NCBI RefSeq assembly: GCF_002101595.1
Contig: NZ_LQOM01000016.1
Coordinates: 286,969 to 350,968 of the forward strand
DNA from: Mycobacterium celatum
GTDB lineage: Bacteria > Actinomycetota > Actinomycetes > Mycobacteriales > Mycobacteriaceae
DNA length: 64,000 nt
Reading direction: 5' to 3'
Shown: positions 51,978 through 61,670 of the stretch, in pieces
Layout of the letters: each line of letters begins with the position of its first letter
Position numbering within the stretch: position 1 is the first letter of the stretch
Position numbers and translations under genes: made by a program
The notes under the pieces: generated by a model
What the model saw: the letters and a program-made list of their open reading frames with translations, nothing else
The model's database searches: none
Told to the model about the DNA's origin: nothing

Positions 51978-53753
51978 ATGACGTACGACGTGATTGTTCG
52001 CGACGGTTTGTGGTTCGACGGCACCGGCGCCCCGCCGCAGGTCCGCAACCTGGGCATTCGCGACGGCGTCGTGTCCGTGGTGTCCGCCGGGCGGCTCGAC
52101 GAGACCGGCTGCGGCGAGGTGATCGACGCGGCCGGCAAGTGGGTGGTGCCCGGCTTCATCGACGTGCACACCCACTACGACGCGGAGGTGCTGCTGGATC
52201 CCGGGCTGCGGGAGTCGGTGCGGCACGGGGTCACCACGGTGCTGCTGGGCAACTGCTCGCTGTCGACGATCTATGCCAGCTCCGAGGATGCCGCCGATCT
52301 GTTCAGCCGGGTCGAGGCGGTGCCGCGGAAGTTCGTCCTCGGCGCGCTGGAAGCCAAGAAGACGTGGTCGGGGCCGACCGATTACGTCCGGGCGCTCGAC
52401 GAACTGCCGCTGGGCCCCAATGTCGGCTCGCTGCTGGGGCATTCGGATCTGCGCACCGCGGTGCTCGGTCTGGGCCGCGCCACCGATGACCGTGTCAGGC
52501 CCACGGACACCGAACTGGACCGGATGGCGGCCATGCTCGACGAGGCCCTCGACGCCGGTCTGTTGGGTATGTCGGGGATGGACGCGGCGATCGACAAACT
52601 CGATGGCGACCGGTACCGCTCCCGGGCGCTGCCGTCGACGTTTGCGACCTGGCGCGAACGCCGCAAGCTGATCGGCGTGCTGCGCCGGCGCGGCCGGATT
52701 CTGCAGAGCGCACCCGACGTGGACAACCCGTTGACCGGGCTGCTGTTCTTCTTGTCAAGCAGCCGAATGTTCGGGCGGCGCAAGGGCGTTCGGATGAGCC
52801 TGCTGGTCTCGGCGGACTCCAAGTCGATGCCGGGCTCGGCAACGATCTTCGGCCCGCTCACGCGGCTGCTCAACGCCGTCCTGGGCTCCAGCGTGCGGTT
52901 CCAACACCTCCCGGTGCCGTTCGAGGTCTACTCCGACGGAATCGACCTGCCGGTTTTCGAGGAGTTCGGCGCGGGCACCGCGGCGCTGCATCTGCGCGAC
53001 CAGCTCGAGCGCAACCAACTGCTCGCCGACACCGAATATCGTCGCAGGTTCCGCCGCGAGTTCGACCGCCGCAAGCTGGGTGCGTCGTTGTGGCACCGTG
53101 ACTTTCACGACGCCGTGATCGTGGAATGCCCGGATGAGGCGCTGATCGGCAAGAGCTTCGGGGTGATCGCCGACGAGCGCGGCCTGCATCCGCTCGATGC
53201 ATTCCTCGACGTACTGATCGACAACGGCGAGCGCAACGTGCGCTGGACCACCGTGCTGGCCAATCACCGCCCTCGACAACTCGACAAGCTGGCCGCCGAA
53301 CCCAGTGTGCACATGGGGTTTTCGGACGCCGGAGCGCATCTGCGCAACATGGCCTTCTACAACTACCCGGTGCGGCTGCTCAAGCGCACGCTGGACGCCA
53401 GCCGCACCGGCGTGCCCTTCCTCACCGTGCAGCGCGCCGTGTACCGGCTGACCGCCGAGGTGGCCGACTGGTTCGGACTCGACGCGGGCACCTTACGCGA
53501 GGGCGGCCGAGCGGATTTCGCGGTAATCGACCCGGCCGGTCTCGACGAATCCGTGGACGGCTACTACGAGGAAGAGGTGCCGTTCTACGGCGGGCTGCGC
53601 CGCATGGTGAACCGCAACGACGCGGCCGTCGTCGCCACCGGTGTCGGTGGTGTTGTGGTGTTCCGCAACGGGCAATTTCGTGACGGGTACGGCAGCACCG
53701 TCAAGTCGGGGCGTTTCCTGCGCGCCGGTGCGCGCCAACTGCAGCGGGTCTGA
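51978..53753 (+). CDS. D-aminoacylase / N-acyl-D-amino-acid deacylase family amidohydrolase
   Basis: 591 residues, Rv2913c counterpart. Amidohydrolase layout: YDVIVRDGLWFDGTGAP at the N-terminus, metal-binding VVPGFIDVHTHYDAEVLLDP, a GVTTVLLGNCSLS stretch with the conserved Cys, and the late catalytic region HMGFSDAGAHLRNMAF followed by LREGGRADFAVIDPAGLDE. The family hydrolyses N-acyl-D-amino acids or related amides; the true substrate is unknown. ATG 51978 matches the conserved start. The TetR gene follows two bases after the stop and probably senses a related ligand. Confidence 0.88.
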   Translation: MTYDVIVRDGLWFDGTGAPPQVRNLGIRDGVVSVVSAGRLDETGCGEVIDAAGKWVVPGFIDVHTHYDAEVLLDPGLRESVRHGVTTVLLGNCSLSTIYASSEDAADLFSRVEAVPRKFVLGALEAKKTWSGPTDYVRALDELPLGPNVGSLLGHSDLRTAVLGLGRATDDRVRPTDTELDRMAAMLDEALDAGLLGMSGMDAAIDKLDGDRYRSRALPSTFATWRERRKLIGVLRRRGRILQSAPDVDNPLTGLLFFLSSSRMFGRRKGVRMSLLVSADSKSMPGSATIFGPLTRLLNAVLGSSVRFQHLPVPFEVYSDGIDLPVFEEFGAGTAALHLRDQLERNQLLADTEYRRRFRREFDRRKLGASLWHRDFHDAVIVECPDEALIGKSFGVIADERGLHPLDAFLDVLIDNGERNVRWTTVLANHRPRQLDKLAAEPSVHMGFSDAGAHLRNMAFYNYPVRLLKRTLDASRTGVPFLTVQRAVYRLTAEVADWFGLDAGTLREGGRADFAVIDPAGLDESVDGYYEEEVPFYGGLRRMVNRNDAAVVATGVGGVVVFRNGQFRDGYGSTVKSGRFLRAGARQLQRV

Positions 53754-53755
53754 CG

Positions 53756-54364
53756 ATGGCCAGAACTCAGCAGCAGCGCCGCGAGGAGACAGTCGCGCGG
53801 CTGCTGGATGCCAGCATCGCGACCATCGCCGAAGTCGGCTACGCGCGTGCATCGGCTGCAGTAATCACCAAGCGCGCCAACGTCTCTGTGGGCGCATTGT
53901 TTCGGCACTTCGACACCATGGGCGACTTCATGGCCGCGACCGCCTACGAGGTGATGCGCCGCCAGCTCGGTGAATTCAGCAAGAAGGTTATCGAAATACC
54001 CAGCGACAAGCCGGTTTTGGAGGCAGCGCTGACCATCCTGCGTGACCTCACCGCCAACTCCACCAATACCGTGATGTATGAACTCATGGTCGCTGCACGC
54101 ACCGACGAAAAACTCAAAGCCACTTTGCAGAAAGTCCTCCAGGAGTACGGCTCCAAGATCCACGACGCCGGGCGCGCACTGCCCGGGGCCGACAGCATCC
54201 CCGACGACGTTTTCCCGGCTCTGGTCGCGGTGATGACCAACACGTTCGACGGTGCCGCCCTGGTTCGGGCCGTGCTGCCGCAACCCGACATCGAAGCGCA
54301 GCGCATCGGGCTGCTGGCGTCGCTGCTGAACGGAATGTATGCCCCTGACGCCGGGCCGGGCTAA
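53756..54364 (+). CDS. TetR-family transcriptional regulator
   Basis: 202 residues, Rv2912c counterpart. The N-terminal helix-turn-helix is EETVARLLDASIATIAEVGY, then ASAAVITKRANVSVGALFRHFDTMGDFMA. The C-terminal half is a helical ligand domain with a mixed hydrophobic core. It starts two bases after the amidohydrolase stop, suggesting one operon and local control. It is convergent with the STAS gene with only four bases between stops. Confidence 0.92.
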   Translation: MARTQQQRREETVARLLDASIATIAEVGYARASAAVITKRANVSVGALFRHFDTMGDFMAATAYEVMRRQLGEFSKKVIEIPSDKPVLEAALTILRDLTANSTNTVMYELMVAARTDEKLKATLQKVLQEYGSKIHDAGRALPGADSIPDDVFPALVAVMTNTFDGAALVRAVLPQPDIEAQRIGLLASLLNGMYAPDAGPG

Positions 54365-54368
54365 GGCG

Positions 54369-54761
54369 TTACCGGTCGGCGAGTGCGCTCAGCGCGTCGT
54401 CCAGGGTGCGGTACAGCGACATGATCTCGCCCAGGCCCAACAGGGTGAGCGGCCGGTGGGTGGCCGGTCCGTCGGCGACCACAGCGAACTTGCCAGAGTC
54501 GCCGATGTTTTCGTGGGCGGCGACCAGCACGCTGATGCCCGCCGAGCCCAAGAACTCGACCCGGGACAAGTCGACGACCATCCCGGTGGGGCTTTTGGCG
54601 CGTGCGGATTCAATGGCGTCGGTCAGCCACGGCGCACTGAGCATGTCCACACTGCCGCCCACCGACAACACGACGACCTGATCTGCCCACTTCTCGTCGA
54701 CGTTGAAGTCGTCGGGTTGAGCAGGAGAACCCGCTGCGGCGTGGTGGTGTTCGGCCATCAT
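54369..54761 (-). CDS. STAS-domain anti-sigma-factor antagonist-like protein
   Basis: About 130 residues. A His/Ala-rich N-terminus is followed by a STAS fold: DQVVVLSVGGSVDMLSAP, then GMVVDLSRVEFLGSAGISVLVAAHE with the Ser that is phosphorylated in antagonists, and a C-terminal helix. Such proteins free sigma factors such as SigF from their anti-sigma factor when unphosphorylated. ATG 54761 or the next ATG at 54758 (better spaced from GAGGA) could start it. I recall no such gene between Rv2912c and dacB2 in M. tuberculosis, so it may be an insertion here. Confidence 0.85.
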   Translation of the reverse strand: MMAEHHHAAAGSPAQPDDFNVDEKWADQVVVLSVGGSVDMLSAPWLTDAIESARAKSPTGMVVDLSRVEFLGSAGISVLVAAHENIGDSGKFAVVADGPATHRPLTLLGLGEIMSLYRTLDDALSALADR

Positions 54762-54940
54762 CGATCCTCGTTCCTTGCGCGCGCCTGTGCGGCCTGTTCG
54801 CGACGTCGGCATGCTGGCAAGGGCTGTGAGCTCAACCCACAAGTGAACGGCGCCGGCGGGTGTCGGCGCGGTGCCGCGGAAGCCATATTCGACATCTGCC
54901 GAACAGAATGCCACGGCATTGGTAGATTAGCGCACCGATC

Positions 54941-55810
54941 CTAAAGCGTCCCGATGCCCGACTGCGGATCGAGGGCAAAGCCCCAGTCCAGCAGGGTCGC
55001 GGCCTGGTCCCAGTAGCTCGGACCGCCCTCGTGTACCAGCCCGTACATCATGGCGACCACCAGCCGGCGGCCGTCGCGGGCCGCGGCGCCGACGAACGTC
55101 TTGCGGGCGGCGTTGGTGAAGCCGGTCTTGCCGCCGATGGCGCCGGGATACCGGTACAGCAGTTCGTCCTGGTTGACGATCTGATGGTCGCCGCCGTCGC
55201 CCGGGAATGTCGCCGACGGCTCGGCGGTGATCTGGGCGAACACCGGGTTGGCCAGGGCGGCCCGGAAGATGACGGCCAGGTCGTGGGCGGTCGAGGAGCC
55301 CGAGCCGCCGGGGCCGTCGAGGCCCGACGGGGTCGCCGCGTGGGTGTTCACCGCGCCCAGCGACGCGGCCTTGGCATTCATCTTGGCCACGGTGGCCTGC
55401 GCGCCGCCCAGCATCTGCGCCAGCGTGTTGGCGGCGTCGTTGCCCGACACCAGCAGCAGGCCGTCGAGCAGCTGACGAGCCGTGTAGGTGCGGCCGGGTT
55501 TGACGCCCACGCAGTTGCACTCGACATGCGTGGCGCTCTCGTCGGCCACCACCGTGGAGTCCAGGCTCAGCTCGTCGAGAGCGACCAGGGCCAACAGCAC
55601 CTTGATGGTGCTGGCCGGTGGGTGGCCGACGTTTTCGTCGCGGGCGGCCAGCACCCGTCCGCTGTCCAGGTCGGCGACGATCCACGTCTGTGCCGGCCCG
55701 TCGGGGATGGGCACCGAGCCGACCGGCTGCACGCTGGTATCGGCGGCCGCCGTTGCAGTGCATCCGACGACCGCGAGAAAAGCCGCGACTGCGGCCAGAA
55801 GCCTTCGCAT
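54941..55810 (-). CDS. dacB2: D-alanyl-D-alanine carboxypeptidase (penicillin-binding protein)
   Basis: 289 residues. A signal peptide (RRLLAAVAAFLAVVGCTATAAA) leads to a type-5 PBP domain: SxxK as STIK in PPASTIKVLLAL, SGN in LLVSGNDAANTLA, and KTG in GAIGGKTGFTNAA. It trims the terminal D-Ala from peptidoglycan stem peptides in the periplasm. A Cys near the signal cleavage site (VVGC) does not make a clear lipobox. It is divergent from the NTF2-like gene, 20 bases apart. Confidence 0.94.
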   Translation of the reverse strand: MRRLLAAVAAFLAVVGCTATAAADTSVQPVGSVPIPDGPAQTWIVADLDSGRVLAARDENVGHPPASTIKVLLALVALDELSLDSTVVADESATHVECNCVGVKPGRTYTARQLLDGLLLVSGNDAANTLAQMLGGAQATVAKMNAKAASLGAVNTHAATPSGLDGPGGSGSSTAHDLAVIFRAALANPVFAQITAEPSATFPGDGGDHQIVNQDELLYRYPGAIGGKTGFTNAARKTFVGAAARDGRRLVVAMMYGLVHEGGPSYWDQAATLLDWGFALDPQSGIGTL

Positions 55811-55816
55811 GGGCGA

Positions 55817-55825
55817 TTAGCCTAA
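55817..55825. promoter_or_regulatory. Shared palindromic -10 between dacB2 and the NTF2-like gene
   Basis: TTAGCCTAA is a near-perfect palindrome in a 20-base intergenic gap. Read rightwards TAGCCT (55818-55823) lies seven bases before ATG 55831; read leftwards TAGGCT (55824-55819) lies eight bases before ATG 55810. Both genes could be leaderless from one bidirectional element. Confidence 0.5.
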
Positions 55826-55830
55826 CCGGC

Positions 55831-56250
55831 ATGCTGAGCCAAGCCGAGATCTCTGACAGGTTGGAGATCCAGCAGCTGCTGGTGGATTACTCGACGGCGA
55901 TCGATACCCGCCGATTCGACGACCTGGACGCAGTGTTCACCCCGGACGCCCACATCGACTACAGCGCCTTCGACGGAATCGTCGGCCGTTATCCGGAGGT
56001 CAAGGCCTGGCTGGCGGAGGTGTTGCCGAACTTCGCCAACTACGCCCACATGCTGGGACTGCCGTCGATCCGCATCGACGGCGACACCGCCACCGCGCGC
56101 ACCTTTTGCTTCAACCCGATGGTGTTCGGCGGCGAGGCGCCCAGCACGATGCTGCTGGGTCTGTGGTACGACGACGAGTTCGTCCGCACCGCCGACGGCT
56201 GGCGGATGAGCCGGCGCGTCGAGACCAAGTGCTTCGACCGCCGGCCCTGA
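55831..56250 (+). CDS. SnoaL/NTF2-like family protein
   Basis: 139 residues, Rv2910c counterpart. The cone-shaped NTF2 fold shows [40 protein letters not shown] and a C-terminal strand [17 protein letters not shown]. Members include small enzymes (scytalone-dehydratase-like, isomerases) and ligand-binding proteins; the activity is not known here. The start is preceded by the TTAGCCTAA element. Confidence 0.85.
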   Translation: MLSQAEISDRLEIQQLLVDYSTAIDTRRFDDLDAVFTPDAHIDYSAFDGIVGRYPEVKAWLAEVLPNFANYAHMLGLPSIRIDGDTATARTFCFNPMVFGGEAPSTMLLGLWYDDEFVRTADGWRMSRRVETKCFDRRP

Positions 56251-56284
56251 GGCTGCCGGCTGGATTTCCTCCGGACCAGCGGCC

Positions 56285-56295
56285 TCTGGCACAAT
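56285..56295 (+). promoter_or_regulatory. rpsP promoter -10 region (TCTGGCACAAT)
   Basis: TCTGGCACAAT is identical to the element upstream of rplS (59517-59527), with CACAAT as a -10-like hexamer. It would give an rpsP leader of about 80 bases ending in CAGGAGC before ATG 56381. Confidence 0.5.
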
Positions 56296-56380
56296 GGGCG
56301 GCTGCACACGCGAGGCAAAACCGGATCTCGGCATCCCGCCCGGATCGCTGAATTGCAGCGTGACACCACAGGAGCAATTC

Positions 56381-56884
56381 ATGGCTGTGAAGATCAAGCT
56401 CACCCGGCTTGGCAAAATCCGCAATCCCCAGTACCGCATCGCCGTCGCCGACGCCCGGACGCGGCGCGACGGCCGCTCCATCGAGGTCATCGGCCGCTAC
56501 CACCCCAAGGAAGAGCCGAGCCTGATCGAGATCGACTCCGAGCGCGCGCAGTATTGGCTTTCGGTGGGAGCCCAACCCACCGAGCCGGTCCTCAAGCTGC
56601 TGAAGATCACCGGTGACTGGCAGAAGTTCAAGGGGCTGCCCGGCGCCGAGGGCAAGCTGAAGGTCGCCGAGCCCAAGCCGAGCAAGCTCGAGCTGTTCAA
56701 CGCCGCGCTGGCCGCCGCCGAGGGTGGGCCCACCACCGAGGCGGCGACACCGAAGAAGAAGAAAGCCCCGGCCAAGAAGGCCGCCAAGGCCGAGAAGGCC
56801 GACGAGCAGGCCGAGAAGTCCGAAGAGCCCGTCGCCGACACCGACACCGCCGGCGAGCAGGCCGAGCCGGCAGCCGAAAGCTGA
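56381..56884 (+). CDS. rpsP: 30S ribosomal protein S16
   Basis: 167 residues. The S16 core (1-90) starts [21 protein letters not shown] and continues [20 protein letters not shown] long Lys/Ala/Glu-rich tail (about 115-167) is typical of mycobacteria and not of E. coli S16. ATG 56381 follows CAGGAGC. It heads the rpsP-khpA-rimM-trmD operon. Confidence 0.97.
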   Translation: MAVKIKLTRLGKIRNPQYRIAVADARTRRDGRSIEVIGRYHPKEEPSLIEIDSERAQYWLSVGAQPTEPVLKLLKITGDWQKFKGLPGAEGKLKVAEPKPSKLELFNAALAAAEGGPTTEAATPKKKKAPAKKAAKAEKADEQAEKSEEPVADTDTAGEQAEPAAES

Positions 56885-56892
56885 CCCCAGCC

Positions 56893-57135
56893 ATGAGCAC
56901 CGTCGTCGTCGACGCCGTCGAGCACCTGGTCCGCGGGATCGTGGACAACCCCGACGATGTCCGGGTCGACATGGTCACCAGCCGGCGCGGCCGGACCGTC
57001 GAGGTGCACGTCCATCCCGACGACCTGGGCAAGGTGATCGGGCGAGGTGGGCGCACCGCGACCGCGCTGCGCACCCTGGTCGCCGGAATCGGTGGTCGCG
57101 GGATCCGCGTCGACGTGGTGGACACCGACCAGTAG
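56893..57135 (+). CDS. khpA: KH-domain RNA-binding protein KhpA
   Basis: 80 residues, Rv2908c counterpart. A single KH domain with the [18 protein letters not shown] loop that binds RNA. In other Gram-positive bacteria KhpA pairs with KhpB and affects cell elongation. It lies eight bases after rpsP and five before rimM in the usual order. Confidence 0.92.
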   Translation: MSTVVVDAVEHLVRGIVDNPDDVRVDMVTSRRGRTVEVHVHPDDLGKVIGRGGRTATALRTLVAGIGGRGIRVDVVDTDQ

Positions 57136-57140
57136 CAGTC

Positions 57141-57662
57141 ATGGACCTGGTGGTCGGGCGCGTGGCCAAGGCGCACGGCGTCACCGGCGAGGTCGTCGTC
57201 GAGGTTCGCACCGACGAACCCGACACCCGGTTCGCGCCGGGAACGGTATTGCGGGCCAAGGGATCTGACGGCCGCGAGCGCAGCTACACCGTCGACACCG
57301 CCCGCGATCACGGCGCGAAGCTGCTGGTCCGGTTCGCCGGGGTGACCGATCGCGACTCCGCCGACACGCTGCGCGGCAGCCTGTTGGTCATCGACTCCGC
57401 GGACCTACCGCTCATCGACGAGCCCGACACCTATTACGACCACCAGCTGGAAGGCCTTCGGGTGCGCACGACGTCCGGCAGCGACATCGGCACCATCGCC
57501 GAGGTGCTGCATACCGCCGCCGGTGAGCTGCTTGCGGTTCGCCGCGGCGACGGCGGCGAGCTGCTGGTGCCGTTCGTCGGCGCGATCGTGACGACGGTGT
57601 CGCTGGAGACCGGCACCGTCGAGATCGATCCGCCCGAGGGCCTGTTGGAACTGGGGCAGTAG
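57141..57662 (+). CDS. rimM: 16S rRNA-processing protein RimM
   Basis: 173 residues. It helps mature the 30S head together with S19. The N-terminal barrel is [19 protein letters not shown]; the C-terminal PRC-like barrel is [13 protein letters not shown], then [19 protein letters not shown] and [13 protein letters not shown] 57141; trmD starts three bases after the stop. Confidence 0.95.
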   Translation: MDLVVGRVAKAHGVTGEVVVEVRTDEPDTRFAPGTVLRAKGSDGRERSYTVDTARDHGAKLLVRFAGVTDRDSADTLRGSLLVIDSADLPLIDEPDTYYDHQLEGLRVRTTSGSDIGTIAEVLHTAAGELLAVRRGDGGELLVPFVGAIVTTVSLETGTVEIDPPEGLLELGQ

Positions 57663-57664
57663 CA

Positions 57665-58342
57665 GTGCGCATCGACGTCATCACGATATTCCCGGCGTAC
57701 CTGGACCCGCTACGACAGTCGTTGCCGGGCAAGGCAATCGAATCGGGTGTGGTCGAGCTCGGGGTGCATGACCTGCGCCGCTGGACCCACGACGTGCACC
57801 GCTCGGTCGACGACGCTCCATACGGAGGTGGCCCGGGAATGGTGATGCGAGCACCGGTTTGGGGTGAGGCGCTCGACGAAATCTGTTCGCCTGCTTCACT
57901 TCTCGTTGTTCCCACCCCTGCCGGCGCGTTGTTCACTCAGGCGACCGCGCAGCGGTGGAGCACCGAGAAGCATCTGGTGTTCGCGTGCGGTCGTTACGAG
58001 GGCATCGACCAGCGGGTCGTCGACGACGCCGCTCGGCGGATGCGGGTCGAGGAGGTCTCGATCGGCGACTACGTGCTGCCCGGAGGAGAATCGGCGGCGC
58101 TGGTGATGATCGAGGCAGTGGTCCGGCTGCTGCCCGAGGTCATCGGCAATCCGCTGTCGCACCAAGACGATTCGCATTCCAGCGGCCTGCTGGAAGGCCC
58201 GTCGTACACCAGGCCGCCGACCTGGCGCGGGCTCGACGTGCCCGACGTGCTGCTGTCCGGGGACCACGCCCGCGTCGCCGAGTGGCGGCGACAAGCCGCC
58301 GAGCAACGCACCCGCGAACGCCGCCCGGACCTGTTGCAGTAG
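57665..58342 (+). CDS. trmD: tRNA (guanine37-N1)-methyltransferase TrmD
   Basis: 225 residues. It methylates G37 of tRNAs for reading-frame maintenance and is a SPOUT knotted enzyme. Features: [43 protein letters not shown] (SAM knot), [17 protein letters not shown], and a C-terminal domain with [14 protein letters not shown] 57665. The long palindrome at 58345 starts two bases after the stop. Confidence 0.97.
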   Translation: MRIDVITIFPAYLDPLRQSLPGKAIESGVVELGVHDLRRWTHDVHRSVDDAPYGGGPGMVMRAPVWGEALDEICSPASLLVVPTPAGALFTQATAQRWSTEKHLVFACGRYEGIDQRVVDDAARRMRVEEVSIGDYVLPGGESAALVMIEAVVRLLPEVIGNPLSHQDDSHSSGLLEGPSYTRPPTWRGLDVPDVLLSGDHARVAEWRRQAAEQRTRERRPDLLQ

Positions 58343-58344
58343 GC

Positions 58345-58404
58345 GCGAGCAGACGCAGAATCGCACTCAGCGAAGCGGATTCGTGCGATTCTGCGTCTGC
58401 TCGC
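58345..58404. repeat. 60-bp perfect inverted repeat (copy B of a dispersed palindrome)
   Basis: Arms 58345-58366 and 58383-58404 are exact 22-bp reverse complements around a 16-base loop. The left arm matches the copy A arm (425-445) base for base over 21 positions. It fills the gap between the convergent trmD and lppW genes and should form a strong terminator in both directions. Confidence 0.85.
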
Positions 58405-58407
58405 CCG

Positions 58408-59325
58408 TTAGATCCGGCCCTGCGGGAACATTGTCTTGACCGCCTGGGTGATCGTGGCCCGCGCGGTGGCGTCGTCGGAGGGCTGTAGCGACTCGATCAC
58501 CATGATGTAGCGCCTGTCGGCGCCGACGATTCCGGTCGACAGGTGCATCCAGTCGCTGCCGATGCAGCACATCCAGCCCTGCTTGACCGCGACCGGCTCG
58601 GCGTACAAGCCCTCGGGGATGCCGAACCGCTGCGGGTAGCCGTCGATGCCGGTCGGGGTGGACTGGGCAAGGTTCTTGACGATGATGTCGGCCTGCTCCG
58701 CGGGAAGGCCGCCGGAGCCGGCCAGCAGCATGTCGTAGTAGCGGATCAGGTCGGAGGCCGAACTCATGGTGTCCCACCAGCGCCCGCTGCTGGGCGGCGT
58801 GGTGGAGGTCAGCCCGTAGCGGCCGGCGACCTCGGTGATGATCGACTCGCCGCCGCCCTGCGCCCAGAAATTCTCCGCGGCGCCGTCGTCGGAGGAACGC
58901 AGCATGGAGTCGAGTGCCTGGCGGTCTTCGGACGACAGGTGGATCTTGCCCTGGGACTCCGAGAGCAGCAGGTCGTCGGCGATGAACAGCTTGGCCACCG
59001 ACGCGATGCCGATCAGGTGGTCCCTGCCGTTGGAGAACATCTGGTTGCTGGCGCGGTCGAACACCGCTACCGAGATCGTGGCGCCCTTCTCGGCGGCCTC
59101 GTCGGTGGCCTGCTGGATGCGGGCCGGTAACCCGCTCAGCGCGGCGGCCGGCTCTGCCAACGGCAATTCGGGCGGCACGATCGCCTGCACCAGCGGCGCG
59201 ACCCGGCTCGTCCGGTGTTCCGGGAACCTTGTGTTGGAGGCGCCGTAGACCTTGGCTTCGCAGCCCGCCACCAGCAGCGTCGCCACCGCGGTGGCAATGA
59301 GCAGCATCGGGGGCCGCGCTCGCAT
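58408..59325 (-). CDS. lppW: Lipoprotein with beta-lactamase-like fold (LppW)
   Basis: 305 residues. A lipoprotein signal peptide ends at the lipobox LLVAGC, so the mature protein is membrane-anchored outside the cell. The rest resembles class A beta-lactamases/PBPs: an SxxK-like SVAKLF in IGIASVAKLFIADDLL, then DDGAAENFW and YGLTSTTPP. A canonical KTG is absent (KQGWMC occupies the late position), so enzymatic activity is doubtful. ATG 59325 follows GAGGAG; a GTG at 59337 is possible. Confidence 0.87.
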   Translation of the reverse strand: MRARPPMLLIATAVATLLVAGCEAKVYGASNTRFPEHRTSRVAPLVQAIVPPELPLAEPAAALSGLPARIQQATDEAAEKGATISVAVFDRASNQMFSNGRDHLIGIASVAKLFIADDLLLSESQGKIHLSSEDRQALDSMLRSSDDGAAENFWAQGGGESIITEVAGRYGLTSTTPPSSGRWWDTMSSASDLIRYYDMLLAGSGGLPAEQADIIVKNLAQSTPTGIDGYPQRFGIPEGLYAEPVAVKQGWMCCIGSDWMHLSTGIVGADRRYIMVIESLQPSDDATARATITQAVKTMFPQGRI

Positions 59326-59497
59326 GCGTCTCCTCACCGGTTACCGAGAAATGACTGATTCGGGGCTCGCCGCAACCGCCATCCGCCCGATCCGTCAGAT
59401 TAACGTGTGACTTTCCGGTTCGTGTGGTTCGACCCCGTTCATATGTACCATCCGCACCCAGCCGAGACGGCCACGCTGAGCGGCGTTTTTATGTGAT

Positions 59498-59584
59498 TTC
59501 ACTCCCGCGCGGGCGGTCTGGCACAATTGACCAGTTGTCTCCAGCAGTTGCCGGCCGGCTGGCTGCGCCCCGCCTGCTGCGAGA
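59498..59584 (+). promoter_or_regulatory. rplS promoter and structured leader
   Basis: TTTCAC (59498-59503) and CACAAT (59522-59527, within TCTGGCACAAT) form a promoter-like pair 18 bases apart. The leader of about 140 bases opens with a hairpin: TCTCCAGCAG (59538-59547) pairs with CTGCTGCGAGA (59574-59584) with one bulge around a GC-rich inner stem. The whole interval 59326-59673 holds no convincing gene. Confidence 0.45.
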
Positions 59585-59673
59585 TGCGCCCAGATGCCCA
59601 ACCCATCGGCTCGGTTGACCGCTACATGCCTGGTCGAATCGCCAGCCGCGAACCGCAAGGAAGTGTCTTCGCC

Positions 59674-60015
59674 ATGAACACGCTGGACTTCGTCGACAAG
59701 GCGTCGCTGCGCGACGACATCCCGGCTTTCGGCCCCGGCGACACGGTCAACGTGCACGTCAAGGTGATCGAGGGCAACAAGCAGCGCATCCAGGTGTTCA
59801 AGGGTGTGGTGCTCCGCCGCCAAGGCGGCGGCGTCCGCGAGACATTCACGGTGCGCAAGGAAAGCTACGGCGTCGGCGTCGAGCGCACCTTCCCGGTGCA
59901 TTCGCCCAACGTCGACCACATCGAAGTCGTGACCCGCGGCGACGTCCGTCGCGCCAAGCTGTACTACCTGCGCGAGCTCCGCGGCAAGAAGGCCAAGATC
60001 AAGGAGAAGCGCTGA
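59674..60015 (+). CDS. rplS: 50S ribosomal protein L19
   Basis: 113 residues, normal length. It sits at the 30S-50S interface. Conserved blocks are [57 protein letters not shown] and [20 protein letters not shown] 59674 is at the conserved N-terminus ([13 protein letters not shown]). lepB follows in the same direction. Confidence 0.97.
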   Translation: MNTLDFVDKASLRDDIPAFGPGDTVNVHVKVIEGNKQRIQVFKGVVLRRQGGGVRETFTVRKESYGVGVERTFPVHSPNVDHIEVVTRGDVRRAKLYYLRELRGKKAKIKEKR

Positions 60016-60058
60016 GTGTGCCGCAGCTGCCGCACCTCGCCCTGGCTACGCTGATCTG

Positions 60059-60922
60059 GTGACCGACACCACCGACTCGTCGCCGGAGAGCCAACCCGAG
60101 TCCGGTCCGGGCGAGCCACACGTCGCTACCCGCGATCCCGCGGCGTCCATGCCGCAGACCCAGGAAACCCCGGAAGAGCCGCACGGTAAGAAGCGTGCCG
60201 CGCTGCGGGAAGTCGCGATCCTGTCGGCGATCGCGGTGGTTCTTTACTACGTCATGCTGACCTTCGTGGCCCGGCCCTACCTGATCCCGTCGGAGTCGAT
60301 GGAGCCCACACTGCATGGGTGCTCGGGCTGCGTCGGCGACCGCATCATGGTGGACAAGGTCAGCTACCGGTTCGGCTCGCCCCGGCCGGGCGACGTGATC
60401 GTGTTCAAGGGACCGCCGTCGTGGAACGTCGGCTACAAGTCGATCCGGTCCGACAACCCCGTGGTGCGCTGGCTGCAAAACGCGCTGTCGTTTGTCGGCT
60501 TCGTGCCGCCCGACGAGAATGACCTGGTCAAGCGGGTCATCGCGGTGGCGGGCCAGACCGTGCAGTGCCGCGCCAACACCGGTCTGACTGTCGACGGCAC
60601 GCGGCTGGACGAGCCCTATCTGGATCCGGCGACGATGATGGCCGATCCGTCGGTCTACCCGTGCCTGGGCAACGAGTTCGGGCCGGTCACCGTTCCGCCC
60701 GACCGGCTGTGGGTGATGGGCGATAACCGCACCCACTCGGCGGATTCCCGCGCCCACTGCACCAGCGTCCCGGCCGACGCGATGAAGGGTCTGCTGTGCA
60801 CCGGTGACCCGATGTCGGGAACCGTCCCGGTGAGAAACGTGATCGGTAAGGCCAGGTTCATTGTGTGGCCGCCGTCGCGGTGGGGTGGTGTCGGTTCGGT
60901 GAATCCTCAGCAGAATCGGTAG
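60059..60922 (+). CDS. lepB: Signal peptidase I
   Basis: 287 residues. It cleaves signal peptides of exported proteins. A cytosolic N-terminus of about 45 residues is followed by one membrane segment ([20 protein letters not shown]) and the extracytoplasmic catalytic domain. Nucleophile S80 is in PSESMEPTL and the general base K158 in [23 protein letters not shown] is the third signature. GTG 60059 is six bases after TACGCT (60047-60052). rnhB starts two bases after the stop. Confidence 0.95.
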   Translation: MTDTTDSSPESQPESGPGEPHVATRDPAASMPQTQETPEEPHGKKRAALREVAILSAIAVVLYYVMLTFVARPYLIPSESMEPTLHGCSGCVGDRIMVDKVSYRFGSPRPGDVIVFKGPPSWNVGYKSIRSDNPVVRWLQNALSFVGFVPPDENDLVKRVIAVAGQTVQCRANTGLTVDGTRLDEPYLDPATMMADPSVYPCLGNEFGPVTVPPDRLWVMGDNRTHSADSRAHCTSVPADAMKGLLCTGDPMSGTVPVRNVIGKARFIVWPPSRWGGVGSVNPQQNR

Positions 60923-60924
60923 TC

Positions 60925-61665
60925 ATGGCGACCACCTGGCCGCCGCGAACGGTGATTCGTAAGTCCTCAGGGTTACGCACCCTGGAGTCGGCGCTGTACC
61001 GGAGCGGGCTGGGACCGGTTGCCGGGGTCGACGAGGTGGGCCGGGGGGCCTGCGCCGGCCCGCTGGTGGTCGCGGCCTGCGTGCTGGGTCCGGGCCGGTT
61101 GGAAAGCCTTGCGGCCCTGGACGATTCGAAGAAACTCACCGAGCAGACGCGGGAGAAGCTGTACCCGCTGATCCGCCGGTACGCGCTGGCCTACCACGTG
61201 GTGTTCATCCCGTCGATCGAGGTCGACCGGCGCGGTGTGCACGCGGCCAACATCGAGGGGATGCGGCGTGCGGTGGCCGGGCTCCCGGTGCGCCCCGGCT
61301 ATGTGCTCTCCGACGGATTTCGGGTGCCCGGGCTGCCGGTGCCGTCGCTGCCGGTGGTCGGCGGCGATGCCGCGGCGGCCTGTATCGCGGCCGCCAGTGT
61401 GCTGGCCAAGGTCAGCCGCGACCGGTTGATGGTGGCGATGGATGCCGAGCATCCCGGCTACGGGTTCGCCGAGCACAAGGGCTATGCCACCCCGGCCCAC
61501 TCGGCGGCGCTGGCCGAGTTGGGCCCATGCTCCCAGCACCGCTTTTCCTTCATCAATGTCCGTCGGGTGGCAACCGAATCGGGTACCCGCGTGGTGGCCG
61601 AGTGCAAGCCCGGCGAGCCCGATGGAGGAAGATGGGACCAGAACGGCGAGCAGAAGGACGGCTGA
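60925..61665 (+). CDS. rnhB: Ribonuclease HII
   Basis: 246 residues. It removes RNA from RNA-DNA hybrids and misincorporated ribonucleotides. Signatures are [18 protein letters not shown] (catalytic D-E), [13 protein letters not shown], and the later acidic sites in LSDGFRVPG and [24 protein letters not shown] 60925. It is followed after five bases by the DUF2469 gene. Confidence 0.96.
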   Translation: MATTWPPRTVIRKSSGLRTLESALYRSGLGPVAGVDEVGRGACAGPLVVAACVLGPGRLESLAALDDSKKLTEQTREKLYPLIRRYALAYHVVFIPSIEVDRRGVHAANIEGMRRAVAGLPVRPGYVLSDGFRVPGLPVPSLPVVGGDAAAACIAAASVLAKVSRDRLMVAMDAEHPGYGFAEHKGYATPAHSAALAELGPCSQHRFSFINVRRVATESGTRVVAECKPGEPDGGRWDQNGEQKDG

Positions 61666-61670
61666 GGGCA

